A stretch of 43,690 nucleotides of DNA from Desulfovibrio sp. OttesenSCG-928-G15 (GCA_030266525.1 JAJDIC010000009.1:1-43690), one strand, 5' to 3'. Positions 27,894 to 36,648 are shown, counted from the stretch's first letter. Program-made: numbers and translations. Notes: generated by a model from the sequence alone, not told the origin.

Positions 27894-30125
27894 TTGCATA
27901 ACTCGCATCAGGTCGGCCCTGCAACTTCCTTGCCCCCGGAAGAAAACTCTTCACTCCCAACGGACCTTCTTGCCGGTTTTGAAGCTCTGCTGGAAGGTGT
28001 TTTGCTCTTTTCTGATTCCGGGCTTGTAAGGTATTGCAACGAGTCTTTCATGCGGGCCTTTGGCATGAGAGAGTCTCCTGCGGGCAGTATTTTTCTTGAC
28101 ACATTCGGGCCAAACAGCACTATTCCCGGTTTTTGCTATTCCGAACGTTTTTTCTGCTATGGGAAAAATGAAAAACCGCCTTTTACCGCTATTATACATC
28201 TTTCCAGTCTTTCTGTTGCGGGCCAGCCTTCACACGATGAATATTATATGACCATGCTGCCGTATCAACTACCGGACGGCTTCCACACCTTGTGCCTGCT
28301 GAAAAAAACCTGTGAATTTCGCCAGACACATTCCGGGTTGACCCCGGAAATGGGGCAGAACCTGAAAGACCAAAACCGGGATCTTCTTCGGGTAAACGCG
28401 CAACTTTCTATTGAAAATGCGGAAAAAAGCGCTGTTGCCCAGGCACTTCGCAGGGCGGAAGCGCGCTACCGGGAAATAGTGGATAACGCAAATGAGGGGA
28501 TTTTCCAATGGACGCCGGATTGGCGCCTGGTAAGTGCCAACATGTCGTTTGCCAAAATCATGGGCTACAACTCTGTAAACTCGCTCCTTGCCACCGGACA
28601 GGAAGAGGGCTTTCACTTTTGTTACTCGTCTTCCGTAGAAGCAGAGCTTGTAGCCGCGCTTGAGCGCAGGGGGAATCTCAAAAACTTTGAGTTTCAAATA
28701 ATCCGTCGCGACGGCTCAACCCTTTGGGCCAGCATGAATGCCCGCCGGGTGCTCGGCCCGGGAGGCTATACCAACTATTACGAAGCGTTTATTGAAAATA
28801 TTTCCAGCCGTAAACTCGCTGAAGAAAAGCTCGTCTATCAGGCTTTTCATGATCCGCTTACCGGCCTTGCCAACCGGTCGCTTTTTCATGACCGTCTCAA
28901 AATGGCCCTGCGCCGCGCCGGAAGGCAATCAAACTACAGCTTTGCCGTTTTGTACCTTGACCTGGACCGCTTTAAAATGGTCAACGACAGCCTTGGTCAT
29001 GATACGGGTGACGATGTACTTTGCCATGTGGCTGTGGAAATTCTCGCCTGCGTGCGGGACGTGGATACGGTTGCCCGCTTCGGCGGGGACGAGTTTGCGG
29101 TGTTGATTGATGAGACAGAGCGCAGCTCCTATGCTGTAAAAGTAGCGGAGCGTATTCACGCCGTACTCAGCAGACCCTTTGAGATAAAGAACCAGGAAAT
29201 CAACATCGGCGCCAGCATAGGCATAGTTCTTCGGGGCGAACGCTACGAACTGCCGGAAGATATTTTGCGTGACGCAGATACCGCCATGTATCGGGCCAAA
29301 GCGGACAGAAGTACGTTTTTCAAGGTTTTCAGCCAGAAAATGCGTGAAGAAACCATTGAAAGCATTGTTTTTGAAACGGACTTGCGCCAGGGAATCAAGT
29401 CAAAAGAGTTTTATGTCACCTACCAGCCTATTGTGTATATGGATTCGGGTGAGCTGTATGGCTTTGAAGCCTTGCTTCGCTGGAACAGAAAAGGCGACGC
29501 CGTAAGCCCCGGCTTTTTCATTCCCGTGGCGGAAGAGACCGGACTTATCAAAAACCTTGGCCTGTACATGATGGAAGAAGTGTGCAGGCAGGTCAACGCC
29601 TGGAGCAAGAACAGCAAACACCCGGTTGTCACCCATCTGAACATTTCCGGACGTCAGCTTATTTTTCCCAGTTTTCCCAAAGATGTGGAAGGTATTCTTG
29701 AGCGCACCGGAGTTGACCCTTCGTTGCTCCTCTTTGAAATTACTGAAAGCGTCCTTCTGGATAACGGTGGGGCATGCATTCAGGGAATCCAGCAAATTCG
29801 CGAACTCGGAGTCAACTTTTGTCTTGATGACTTCGGAACCGGGTTTTCCTCATTAAGTTACTTGCGCCAGTTGCCCCTGAATTCGATCAAGGTGGACCGC
29901 AGTTTTGTAGCGGATATTGAAAACGACGATCAGTCCCTTGTTATTTTGCGTAACCTTTTGACCCTTGGGCAAGACCTTGGCCTGAGTGTGGTTGTGGAAG
30001 GGATTGAACGCGAAGCACAAAGAGACGCGCTGGTAAGGGCCGGGTGCTTCCTTGCGCAGGGCTTTTATTTTCACAGGCCCATGCCGGTAGACGACGCCAC
30101 CATCCTCTTGTGCCGGAAGCACTGA
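27894..30125 (+). CDS. PAS-GGDEF-EAL cyclic-di-GMP regulator
   Basis: The protein is 743 aa and cytosolic, with no membrane helices. Two PAS-like sensor regions lie at about residues 25-140 and 190-305. A GGDEF diguanylate cyclase domain follows (intact GGDEF at 397-401, inhibitory I-site RDVD at 388-391), then an EAL phosphodiesterase domain (EAL at 525-527). The EAL domain retains LNISGRQL, ITES, DDFGTGFSSLSYL, KVDRSF, VVEGIE and AQGFYFHRP, so both activities could be present. The start is a TTG with GGAGG 7 nt upstream. An ATG at 27889 in another frame is only 2 nt from the GGAGG. Output targets are unknown. A terminator follows at 30245. Confidence 0.95.
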   Translation: MHNSHQVGPATSLPPEENSSLPTDLLAGFEALLEGVLLFSDSGLVRYCNESFMRAFGMRESPAGSIFLDTFGPNSTIPGFCYSERFFCYGKNEKPPFTAIIHLSSLSVAGQPSHDEYYMTMLPYQLPDGFHTLCLLKKTCEFRQTHSGLTPEMGQNLKDQNRDLLRVNAQLSIENAEKSAVAQALRRAEARYREIVDNANEGIFQWTPDWRLVSANMSFAKIMGYNSVNSLLATGQEEGFHFCYSSSVEAELVAALERRGNLKNFEFQIIRRDGSTLWASMNARRVLGPGGYTNYYEAFIENISSRKLAEEKLVYQAFHDPLTGLANRSLFHDRLKMALRRAGRQSNYSFAVLYLDLDRFKMVNDSLGHDTGDDVLCHVAVEILACVRDVDTVARFGGDEFAVLIDETERSSYAVKVAERIHAVLSRPFEIKNQEINIGASIGIVLRGERYELPEDILRDADTAMYRAKADRSTFFKVFSQKMREETIESIVFETDLRQGIKSKEFYVTYQPIVYMDSGELYGFEALLRWNRKGDAVSPGFFIPVAEETGLIKNLGLYMMEEVCRQVNAWSKNSKHPVVTHLNISGRQLIFPSFPKDVEGILERTGVDPSLLLFEITESVLLDNGGACIQGIQQIRELGVNFCLDDFGTGFSSLSYLRQLPLNSIKVDRSFVADIENDDQSLVILRNLLTLGQDLGLSVVVEGIEREAQRDALVRAGCFLAQGFYFHRPMPVDDATILLCRKH

Positions 30126-30244
30126 GTGCTTTCGTCTGAACTGCGTTGCTCACCCTTTTTGAAGGCGGGCAGGGCTAAAAGAGATTCAGCCCGCTTCATG
30201 GAAGGGAATTGCGCCATTTCACGTTGTACTGCTGTTTAAACAAT

Positions 30245-30275
30245 AAAACCCCCGGAGTTGAACTTCGGGGGTTTT
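30245..30275. terminator. Bidirectional terminator between PAS-GGDEF-EAL gene and kbp
   Basis: AAAACCCCCG (30245-30254) pairs with CGGGGGTTTT (30266-30275) around an 11-nt loop that can partly pair. A-rich and T-rich ends make it work on both strands for the two convergent genes. Confidence 0.88.
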
Positions 30276-30294
30276 GATATTGTGAGTGTTTCCC

Positions 30295-30738
30295 TTATGC
30301 CATCGGCGGAACGCGCAGGACTTGACCGGGGTAGATTTTGTCAGGAGAGGTGAGCATGGGCTTGTTGGCTTCAAAGATAACGTCGTTTTTGTCGCCATGG
30401 CCTTTGCCGTAAGCGGCTTCAGCAATCTTCCAGAGATTGTCGCCGGATTTTACCGTGTAATATGTGCCTTGTGCGGAAGGTTGGGCAACGGTTACCCCGT
30501 CTACCTTGACGCCCGCAACGCCCATGGAGTTGCCCACGGCCAGAACGGCTTTTTCAAGGGTGGCCTGGTCTTTTACTTCGCCGGACAAAACAACCTTGTC
30601 GCCGTCCATGGAAACTTTTACGCCATCGGTGCCCAGGTTGTGGGAATCCAGTTCTTTTTTCAGTGCATCGGCGTCAGGGGTATCGCTATGACCGGTGATT
30701 TTGTGGCCTACGTCCTTCAGAAAGCTGATCAAACTCAT
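30295..30738 (-). CDS. kbp: BON-LysM potassium-binding protein Kbp (YgaU family)
   Basis: This 147-aa protein closely resembles E. coli Kbp/YgaU (149 aa). It has an N-terminal helix MSLISFLKDVGHKI, a BON domain at about residues 20-90 (GVKVSMDGDKVVLSGEVKDQATLEKAVLAVGN...GVKVDGVTV), and a LysM domain from about 95 (YYTVKSGDNLWKIAEAAYG...IYPGQVLRVP). The E. coli protein is a cytoplasmic K+-binding protein needed for fitness at high external K+. There is no signal peptide here either. The ATG at 30738 has AAGGAG 6 nt upstream; the frame continuing to 30825 runs into the promoter. Two tandem copies of a 10-bp unit lie in the leader. Confidence 0.92.
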   Translation of the reverse strand: MSLISFLKDVGHKITGHSDTPDADALKKELDSHNLGTDGVKVSMDGDKVVLSGEVKDQATLEKAVLAVGNSMGVAGVKVDGVTVAQPSAQGTYYTVKSGDNLWKIAEAAYGKGHGDKNDVIFEANKPMLTSPDKIYPGQVLRVPPMA

Positions 30739-30792
30739 AATGTTCTCCTTATAATGGTAACTAATGGTAACGCGTAGTTGAAACAGGATAAC

Positions 30793-30821
30793 AGCATACG
30801 TTTTTTTTTGTTGAGTATCAA
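30793..30821 (-). promoter_or_regulatory. kbp promoter with A9 tract in the spacer
   Basis: On the minus strand, -35 TTGATA (30816-30821), a 17-nt spacer and -10 TATGCT (30793-30798). The spacer contains nine consecutive A (T9 at 30801-30809 on the plus strand). The predicted start is near 30786. The leader holds two tandem TAATGGTAAC units (plus-strand 30752-30761 and 30762-30771) just upstream of the Shine-Dalgarno sequence. Confidence 0.65.
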
Positions 30822-30932
30822 ACAATTATTAGCGCCGATAGTTATTCGTGCCAGGTCTAATCTCGCAGGCCGGTTACCCTTGCAGCCCGGGGATTGCGGT
30901 TGTCCGGCCCGGTAGTGTTTTGACAACTGCCC

Positions 30933-32552
30933 CTAATCGCCGAGCTGTTTGCCGCGTTTTTCGTTCTCGTCCTTATACAGTTTGTACGTAACAGAGTCGA
31001 TAAGCGCCTGCCAGCTGGCTTCAATGATGTTGAAAGAAACGCCCACGGTGACCCATTTGTGTTGCTGATCCGCTGATTCAATCAAAACCCGGACCAGAGA
31101 GCCTGTGCCCTTGTGCTTGTCAGAACCTGCCAGCACGCGCACCTTGAAGTCCACCAGACGCATTTCCTTCAACTGAGGGTAAAAACCGTACAGAGCCTTG
31201 CGCAGTGCTTTGTCCAGAGCGTTTACCGGGCCTTCCCCGAAAGCCGCCGTATGTTCTACCGCGCCTTCTACTTCCAGGGTAACGGTTGCCTCGGAAAGGG
31301 GCGGGGAGTCTGGCGTGGCTTTTGACTCCAGCACTCTGAACTGGATAAGGCGGAAAAAGTCGCGCACGCCCCTGCGGCCCAGCTTGCGCAGCAGCAGCAA
31401 TTCCACAGAAGCTTCCGCTGCCGCGTAATCATAGCCGCAACTGGCTTTTTGTTTCAGTTCCGCAAGCAGCCCTTTGACTACGGGCTCGTCCTTGTCCAGG
31501 TGGAACCCAAAACGTCTGGCCATGGAAACGATATTGCTGCGCCCGGCAAGCTCTGTAAGCAAGATGCGCTGCTCGTTACCCACCAGCACGGGGTTAATGT
31601 GCTCGTACAGGGTGGAGTTGCGGTTTACGGCGCTTACGTGCACGCCACCTTTGTGGGCAAAAGCAGAGCGACCGACAAAGGGTTGTCTGCTAAAGGGAGT
31701 AAGGTTGGCCACTTCAGCCGCGTAGTTGGATATGGCCCGCAGCATTTTCAGCTTGTCTTCTGGCAGGCATGTGTATTTGCCGCCGCTTTTCAGCTCAAGA
31801 ACAGGAATAAGGGCGCACAAATCCGTGTTGCCGCAGCGTTCGCCTATGCCGTTGATGGTGCCTTGCACCATGGTTGCGCCGGAATCAACCGCAGCCAGGG
31901 AAGTAGCCACGGCAAGACCGCAGTCGTTGTGGGTATGAATGCCTAGGGTTGCGCCGGGAAGGGCCTTGCGCACGGCCTTGACTGCGGCTGTGATTTCCGA
32001 AGGTAGCCTGCCGCCGTTTGTATCGCACAAAACCAGACAGTCTGCCCCGGCTTCATAAGCCCGTTTCAGTACGGCCATGGCATACTCGGGGCTGCTGGCC
32101 ATGCCGTCGAAAAAGTGTTCGGCGTCGAAAAACACTTCCTTCATGTGTTGCTTGAGGTAGGCAACAGAGTCTGCTGCCACATCAAGATAACGCTCGCTGC
32201 TCACACGCAGGGCTTCATGGACGTGGATTTCCCAGGTTTTTCCCACCAGCGCAGCGGCTGGCGCTTTGGAAGCGACCAGCGCGGCGAGGTTTTTGTCCGC
32301 CTGGGCGCTGTTTCCCGGGTGGTGGGTGGAGCCAAAGGCGACAATGGTTGCGTTTTTCAGCTTGTGCCCGGCAATTTCCTGAAAAAACGCCGTGTCTACC
32401 GGGCTTGCGCCGGGCCAGCCGCCTTCAATATACGGTATGCCGAACTCTTCGAGCTTGAGGGCTATTTTTATTTTGTCCTCAAGGGAAAAATTGACATCTT
32501 CGGCCTGGTTGCCGTCTCTCAGAGTAGTGTCGTAGATGCTGATATGTTTCAT
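30933..32552 (-). CDS. cimA: (R)-citramalate synthase
   Basis: This 539-aa enzyme of the isopropylmalate/homocitrate synthase family condenses pyruvate and acetyl-CoA to citramalate. That route gives 2-oxobutyrate for isoleucine without threonine deaminase. DTTLRDGNQAEDVNFS at residues 8-23 and GIHTHNDCGLAVATSLAA supply metal- and substrate-binding residues. The VQGTINGIGERCGNTDLCALIPVLELK block and the long C-terminal LeuA-type regulatory domain (about 390-520) follow. The overall layout fits the CimA type of about 530 aa, not the Leptospira or LeuA type. The gene starts 6 nt after lysC and is the last gene of the acpS operon; feedback by isoleucine is likely from the family. Confidence 0.93.
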   Translation of the reverse strand: MKHISIYDTTLRDGNQAEDVNFSLEDKIKIALKLEEFGIPYIEGGWPGASPVDTAFFQEIAGHKLKNATIVAFGSTHHPGNSAQADKNLAALVASKAPAAALVGKTWEIHVHEALRVSSERYLDVAADSVAYLKQHMKEVFFDAEHFFDGMASSPEYAMAVLKRAYEAGADCLVLCDTNGGRLPSEITAAVKAVRKALPGATLGIHTHNDCGLAVATSLAAVDSGATMVQGTINGIGERCGNTDLCALIPVLELKSGGKYTCLPEDKLKMLRAISNYAAEVANLTPFSRQPFVGRSAFAHKGGVHVSAVNRNSTLYEHINPVLVGNEQRILLTELAGRSNIVSMARRFGFHLDKDEPVVKGLLAELKQKASCGYDYAAAEASVELLLLRKLGRRGVRDFFRLIQFRVLESKATPDSPPLSEATVTLEVEGAVEHTAAFGEGPVNALDKALRKALYGFYPQLKEMRLVDFKVRVLAGSDKHKGTGSLVRVLIESADQQHKWVTVGVSFNIIEASWQALIDSVTYKLYKDENEKRGKQLGD

Positions 32553-32558
32553 GGCGTT

Positions 32559-33791
32559 TTAATCTTCAAGGTAAGGATTCTTGTCAAGGCCGAAGGTATC
32601 ATGCAGAACGCGGACGGCAAGCTCGGTGTATTTTTCTTCAATAATACAGCTGATTTTGATTTCCGATGTGCTGATCATGATAATATTGATATTTTCATTT
32701 TGCAGGGCGGCAAAAGCTCTGGCGGCAACACCGGAATGGTTGCGCATACCCACGCCGATGGCAGAAACTTTAGCTACATTGTCGTCGGAAGAAATTTCAA
32801 TTCCGCCAACGTTATGGCTGATTTCATCCATGATCGCCAAGGCCTGTTTCAGGTCTTTGCGGCTGACCGTGAAGTTCATGTCTGTAACCCCGTCGCGGCT
32901 GGGGTTTTGCACAATCATGTCAACAGAAACCCTGGCTTCGGCCAGGGGGCCGAAAATAGCGGCGGCAACTCCGGGCATGTCTCGCACGGCGCGAAGGGTG
33001 ATGCGGGCCTGGTCCTTGTCGTAGGCAATGCCGGAAACCATTATATGTTCCATGGAACTATCCTCTTGAATTACATATGTGCCGGGCGCATCGGAAAACG
33101 TGCTGCGTACCAGCAGCGGCACCTTATATTTTTTGGCAAACTCAACAGACCGGATTTCAAGAACTTTCGCCCCCATGCTGGCAAGTTCCAACATTTCATC
33201 GTAAGAAATTTTGTCCAGCTTTCTGGCCTGACTGCACAGGTTGGGATCTGTGGTGAACACGCCTTCAACATCTGTGAAAATTTCGCATAACTCCGCTTTA
33301 GCCGCTGCCGCGAGGGCCACCGCAGAAGTGTCGGAACCGCCTCTGCCAAGGGTGGTAACTCTACCGTCTTCCGTTACGCCCTGAAAACCGGCAATAACCA
33401 GAACATCATACTCGGCAAAGAGACTTTGCAGTTTGTCCGTATCAATGCTGGCAATGCGGGCTTTGCCGAATACGTCGTTTGTCTGGATGCCTACCTGGGT
33501 CCCGGTACAGGCGCGGGCCTTAATGCCCTGGTCTTTGAGCAGCATGCTGAAAAGGGCCACAGACACCTGTTCGCCTGTAGACACAAGCAGGTCCAGTTCC
33601 GCCGGGTCCGGGTTTTCAGACCACTGGGAAGCCAGAGTGAGCAGGGCGTTTGTCTCTCCAGATCTGGCAGAGAGCACGGTAATGACCTTGGCCCCGGAGT
33701 CCAGCCCGGACCGGACTTTTTCCAAAACCTGCAGCATGCGCTCTTTTGTGGCGACAGATGTGCCGCCGAATTTTTGCACCAGTATGCGCAT
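32559..33791 (-). CDS. lysC: Aspartate kinase
   Basis: This 410-aa enzyme phosphorylates aspartate, the first step toward Lys, Thr, Met and diaminopimelate. The N-terminal kinase domain begins ILVQKFGGTSVA. It contains LLVSTGEQVSVALFSMLL, TTLGRGGSDTSAVALAAA and EIFTDVEGVFTTDP. Two C-terminal ACT domains for feedback control follow (about 265-340 and 345-405, with the MISTSEIKISCII core). I annotate the ATG at 33791. An in-frame TTG two codons upstream is nearer to the AAGGA and cannot be excluded. It sits 18 nt after tsaE and 6 nt before cimA, so aspartate-family and isoleucine entry steps are co-transcribed. Confidence 0.97.
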   Translation of the reverse strand: MRILVQKFGGTSVATKERMLQVLEKVRSGLDSGAKVITVLSARSGETNALLTLASQWSENPDPAELDLLVSTGEQVSVALFSMLLKDQGIKARACTGTQVGIQTNDVFGKARIASIDTDKLQSLFAEYDVLVIAGFQGVTEDGRVTTLGRGGSDTSAVALAAAAKAELCEIFTDVEGVFTTDPNLCSQARKLDKISYDEMLELASMGAKVLEIRSVEFAKKYKVPLLVRSTFSDAPGTYVIQEDSSMEHIMVSGIAYDKDQARITLRAVRDMPGVAAAIFGPLAEARVSVDMIVQNPSRDGVTDMNFTVSRKDLKQALAIMDEISHNVGGIEISSDDNVAKVSAIGVGMRNHSGVAARAFAALQNENINIIMISTSEIKISCIIEEKYTELAVRVLHDTFGLDKNPYLED

Positions 33792-33809
33792 AGTCAAACA
33801 ATCCTTGGG

Positions 33810-34286
33810 TTACACAATAATGGCGGCAATGCCGCTCTCGGCTTTCGGCCCGAAGGGGTTCAACTCGACCTCACGGACACCGCCGGGCGTTACGGGCAGA
33901 AACCGGATGGACAGGCCTTCGGCAAATACGGGACAGGGGCCAAGGTTTTCGGCCCATTCCACAATGGTCAGAACAGAAGCATCGTCCAGGGATTCCTCAA
34001 GCGCTTCGTCAAAAGCATGCGGACCAAGACGGTACAGATCAAAATGATGCACAACAGGTGCAGTACAATATATATTGCAGATGGTAAAGCTGGGGCTGGA
34101 CACCTCAGCCATGTTACCGCCCGGTAGCGACTCCACGAGATAGCGGACCAGGGTCGTTTTGCCTGCGCCGAGGCCGCCATACAACAGCAGTACGCCAAAA
34201 TTGCCACTTGCGCAGGCTTTGCCGAGAGCCAGGCCAAGCCTGCGGGTTTGTTCCTCATTTTTCAGGGTAAGGGTTAGCGGCTGCAT
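33810..34286 (-). CDS. tsaE: tRNA t6A37 biosynthesis ATPase TsaE
   Basis: This 158-aa P-loop ATPase works with TsaB and TsaD to make N6-threonylcarbamoyladenosine at A37 of ANN-reading tRNAs. Walker A GGLGAGKT is at residues 37-44, followed by LVRYLVESL. The SSPSFTICNIY block (family: SPTFtLvneY), the HFDLYRL motif and the later VEWAENLG motif are diagnostic. The ATG at 34286 overlaps the end of the upstream nnr gene by 13 nt, so the coding sequences are coupled. The longer frame to 34400 is overlap only. Confidence 0.93.
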   Translation of the reverse strand: MQPLTLTLKNEEQTRRLGLALGKACASGNFGVLLLYGGLGAGKTTLVRYLVESLPGGNMAEVSSPSFTICNIYCTAPVVHHFDLYRLGPHAFDEALEESLDDASVLTIVEWAENLGPCPVFAEGLSIRFLPVTPGGVREVELNPFGPKAESGIAAIIV

Positions 34287-36079
34287 AGGTTTGCCCAGGC
34301 AAGAGGAATGGCGGAAGCGATGTCTCTGGCAGTATGCCCGAGCGGTGCCTTGCGTGACAAAAGCTTGCCCGCGTACCCATGCAGATATACGCCAAGGCAA
34401 GCCGCCTCATATCCGCCCAGCCCGGAAGCAAGCTGCGCGGCACACACACCGGACAGCACATCGCCCGAACCGCCAACACCCAGCGTAGACGTAGCTACCG
34501 GGGAAAGAACCACAGGATTGGCGCGCGTTCCGACAAGAGTGCCCGGTCCCTTCAGCACCAAGGTGCCCGGCATGAGGGCAAGAACGAGGTTGAGCACTTC
34601 GGCCCGGTTGTTTTGGACGAACCGGGTTTCGGCAGTGAGGTCTGCCCGAGCTTCTGGGGCAAGCAGATCAGGGCAGACAGCCAAGGGGGGCTGGTTCGTC
34701 GTATTGTCCCGGTCTGCGGGGCCGACAAATCCGAGGGCGGCGTAGAGCGCTGGCGATAGCAGGCGGGCCATTTCTTTCGGGTGAGGGGTGAGGATGTCGT
34801 TTTCGCCTATAAGGCGGGTGCCAAGTTTGCCCGGGGCGGGTATATGCGGTTCATTAGCCGCTTTTATATGTTCTTCATCGCCAAAGCGTAAGAAATATAG
34901 CGCGTCCGCGTCAATGACAGCCGGGGCGCGGCCGGGTTGGGCAAGCAGCCGGGTAAGCACGTGCAGCGTCCCTCTGCTTCTGCCCATGCCGGGGCCAACA
35001 AGCAGAGCGTCCGGCTGTATGACCGAAAGAGTCTCCTCTATCTGGTCGAGGGCGCCTGAACTCCATTCTGCAAGGCTGCCCATGCCATGAACCATTGCTT
35101 CGGGCAGGGCGCTGCGAAGGGAGTCTTCAAGCCCCGCAGGCACGAGAACGTGTACCAGACCGGCCCCCGCACGCAACGCGCCAAGCGCGGCAAGAAGCGG
35201 CGCTCCGACCATGCCCTTTGACCCGCCGATAATGCAGACCCTGCCGCCATTCCCTTTATGGCGCAGCCGAGAGGGCGGCGGATAACTGCCATGCTTCGGG
35301 GCCAGAAGCCGCCAGGAAGCCGGAATGCTCGTGCGCACCGCGCGGGGAATGCCTACCCGCCTGATAACAATCTGCCCGGTAAAGGGGGCGGCCTGCGGGG
35401 CGAAAAGACCGGGTTTGCCCGCTTCAAGGCACACGGTCAGCTTGGCAGTGACCGCGTCCGGCATGGGGCGACCGCTGATACCGTGCAGGCCGGAAGGAAT
35501 ATCAATGGAAAGCACGAAAGCCCGTTGAGCCAGAAAATTTATGAGGCGCACCAGCCCCAGATGCGAGAAGCGTAAATTTCCGCGAAGGCCTGTTCCGCAA
35601 AGGGCGTCTACAACCACATCGGGCGCAAGCCATTCGGCAGGCAAAAAAGAGGCCAGTTGTGCTGGGGCAGGGGGTGAATCCTGGGGGGCAGGCGTGTCTG
35701 ACGTATCAAGCATATCGGGCGCAAGCACCTGAAAGGGCACGCCCATGGCTTGTGCCATTGCAGCATGTTCCCTCGCAGGTCCGGGCAGTTGTTCCACCGG
35801 CGCGACTGAAAGCAATAAAACGCTGTGTCCTTCATCGTGCAAAAGCCTGGCCAGGGCCGCGCCGTCGCCTCCATTGTTGCCCTTGCCCATGACAACCAGA
35901 ATGCGGCTTTCATCGGGCAGGGGATACTGCTCATGCAAGGCCTCCATCACCCCCCTGGCGGCATTTTCCATCAGCAGAAGGGGGGGGATGTGGTACGTTT
36001 CGCCTGCTGCCTTGTCCCATAGGTTCATTTCCTGCGGAGTGGGCAGCGGCGGTAAAAGAGAGGTAAAGGATTTTTCCAT
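34274..36079 (-). CDS. nnr: Bifunctional NAD(P)H-hydrate epimerase / ADP-dependent NAD(P)H-hydrate dehydratase
   Basis: This 601-aa repair enzyme restores hydrated NAD(P)H. The N-terminal epimerase (NnrE) half has MENAARGV, MGKGNNGGDGAALARLL (NNGGDG at 68-73), VVDALCGTGLRG and SIDIPSGLHGISG. The C-terminal dehydratase (NnrD) half has HKGNGGRVCIIGGSKGMVGAPLLAALGALRAGAGLV, TPHPKEMARLL, VLKGPGTLVGT and the nucleotide-binding LGVGGSGDVLSG. A Pro/Ala-rich segment near residues 128-145 and about 45 extra residues after TPHPKEMARLL enlarge it beyond the usual 500 aa. AAAGG lies 6 nt before the ATG. It starts 3 nt after acpS and overlaps tsaE, an arrangement found in many bacteria. Confidence 0.95.
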   Translation of the reverse strand: MEKSFTSLLPPLPTPQEMNLWDKAAGETYHIPPLLLMENAARGVMEALHEQYPLPDESRILVVMGKGNNGGDGAALARLLHDEGHSVLLLSVAPVEQLPGPAREHAAMAQAMGVPFQVLAPDMLDTSDTPAPQDSPPAPAQLASFLPAEWLAPDVVVDALCGTGLRGNLRFSHLGLVRLINFLAQRAFVLSIDIPSGLHGISGRPMPDAVTAKLTVCLEAGKPGLFAPQAAPFTGQIVIRRVGIPRAVRTSIPASWRLLAPKHGSYPPPSRLRHKGNGGRVCIIGGSKGMVGAPLLAALGALRAGAGLVHVLVPAGLEDSLRSALPEAMVHGMGSLAEWSSGALDQIEETLSVIQPDALLVGPGMGRSRGTLHVLTRLLAQPGRAPAVIDADALYFLRFGDEEHIKAANEPHIPAPGKLGTRLIGENDILTPHPKEMARLLSPALYAALGFVGPADRDNTTNQPPLAVCPDLLAPEARADLTAETRFVQNNRAEVLNLVLALMPGTLVLKGPGTLVGTRANPVVLSPVATSTLGVGGSGDVLSGVCAAQLASGLGGYEAACLGVYLHGYAGKLLSRKAPLGHTARDIASAIPLAWANLCSR

Positions 36080-36082
36080 GAT

Positions 36083-36484
36083 TCACCTTTCCAGAATAAC
36101 CACTGCACCCGCCGTATCTCTGGAATGAGTAAGCGTGAGCAGAATCTGGGTGGCTCCGAGTTTTTCGGCCTGTTCGCGCGCCTTGCCAAACAGCTCAAGC
36201 CGGGGCTTGCCGGATTGTTCCGAATAGATGCGTATGTCGTGCAGGCCTATTCCTTGACTGAACCCGGTGCCAAGCGCCTTGGAGGCCGCCTCTTTTGCGG
36301 CAAAACGGGCAGCAACCCTGGCAGCGGCATTGGATGCTGCAGAGGGGTCAAAAGGATGCGTCAGGTCAAGGGCTTCACATTCCGACGGGTGCAGGATTTT
36401 TTGCAGAAAATGATCGCCGAATCGCGAAAGCGAGCGCTGAATGCGGGTAATTTCCACCAGATCCATGCCGAGGCCGACAATCAT
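36083..36484 (-). CDS. acpS: Holo-[acyl-carrier-protein] synthase
   Basis: This 133-aa enzyme transfers 4'-phosphopantetheine from CoA to a serine of acyl carrier protein. GLGMDLVEI carries the Mg-binding Asp8, and RFAAKEAASKAL carries Glu65. The basic/aromatic substrate loop and the final THSRDTAGAVVILER are typical. AGGA lies 6 nt before the ATG at 36484. It is the first gene of the operon acpS-nnr-tsaE-lysC-cimA and diverges from ugd. A clean TTGACA occurs upstream on this strand (36579-36584), but no -10 fits it well. Confidence 0.95.
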   Translation of the reverse strand: MIVGLGMDLVEITRIQRSLSRFGDHFLQKILHPSECEALDLTHPFDPSAASNAAARVAARFAAKEAASKALGTGFSQGIGLHDIRIYSEQSGKPRLELFGKAREQAEKLGATQILLTLTHSRDTAGAVVILER

Positions 36485-36619
36485 GGTATATCCTGTGTAT
36501 ATCGGAGGGGTTGAACGGGGGTACTTTGTCTAACGGGAAAAAGCGGCGTGTCAGAGAAAGTTTTGGCGTATTGCCAAGGCATTTGTCAAGACACTGCGCC
36601 CGTTTATTTGACCAGGGGC

Positions 36620-36648
36620 TTGCCTTTCCTGCAACCCGGACGTATCAT
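36620..36648 (+). promoter_or_regulatory. Sigma-70-type promoter of ugd
   Basis: -35 TTGCCT (36620-36625), exactly 17 nt, and -10 TATCAT (36643-36648), one mismatch from TATAAT. The predicted start is near 36655, about 62 nt before the ugd ATG. The same -35 hexamer and spacing occur before yajC and before the 113-aa gene. Confidence 0.6.

Noticed and set aside
30850..30890. TGGCAC on the minus strand upstream of kbp as a sigma-54 promoter
   Set aside because: The expected TTGCA element does not follow at the right distance; the sigma-70-like pair closer to kbp is better.
36575..36600. TTGACA on the minus strand as -35 of acpS
   Set aside because: The hexamer is perfect, but no acceptable -10 lies 16-18 nt downstream, so no promoter is claimed.
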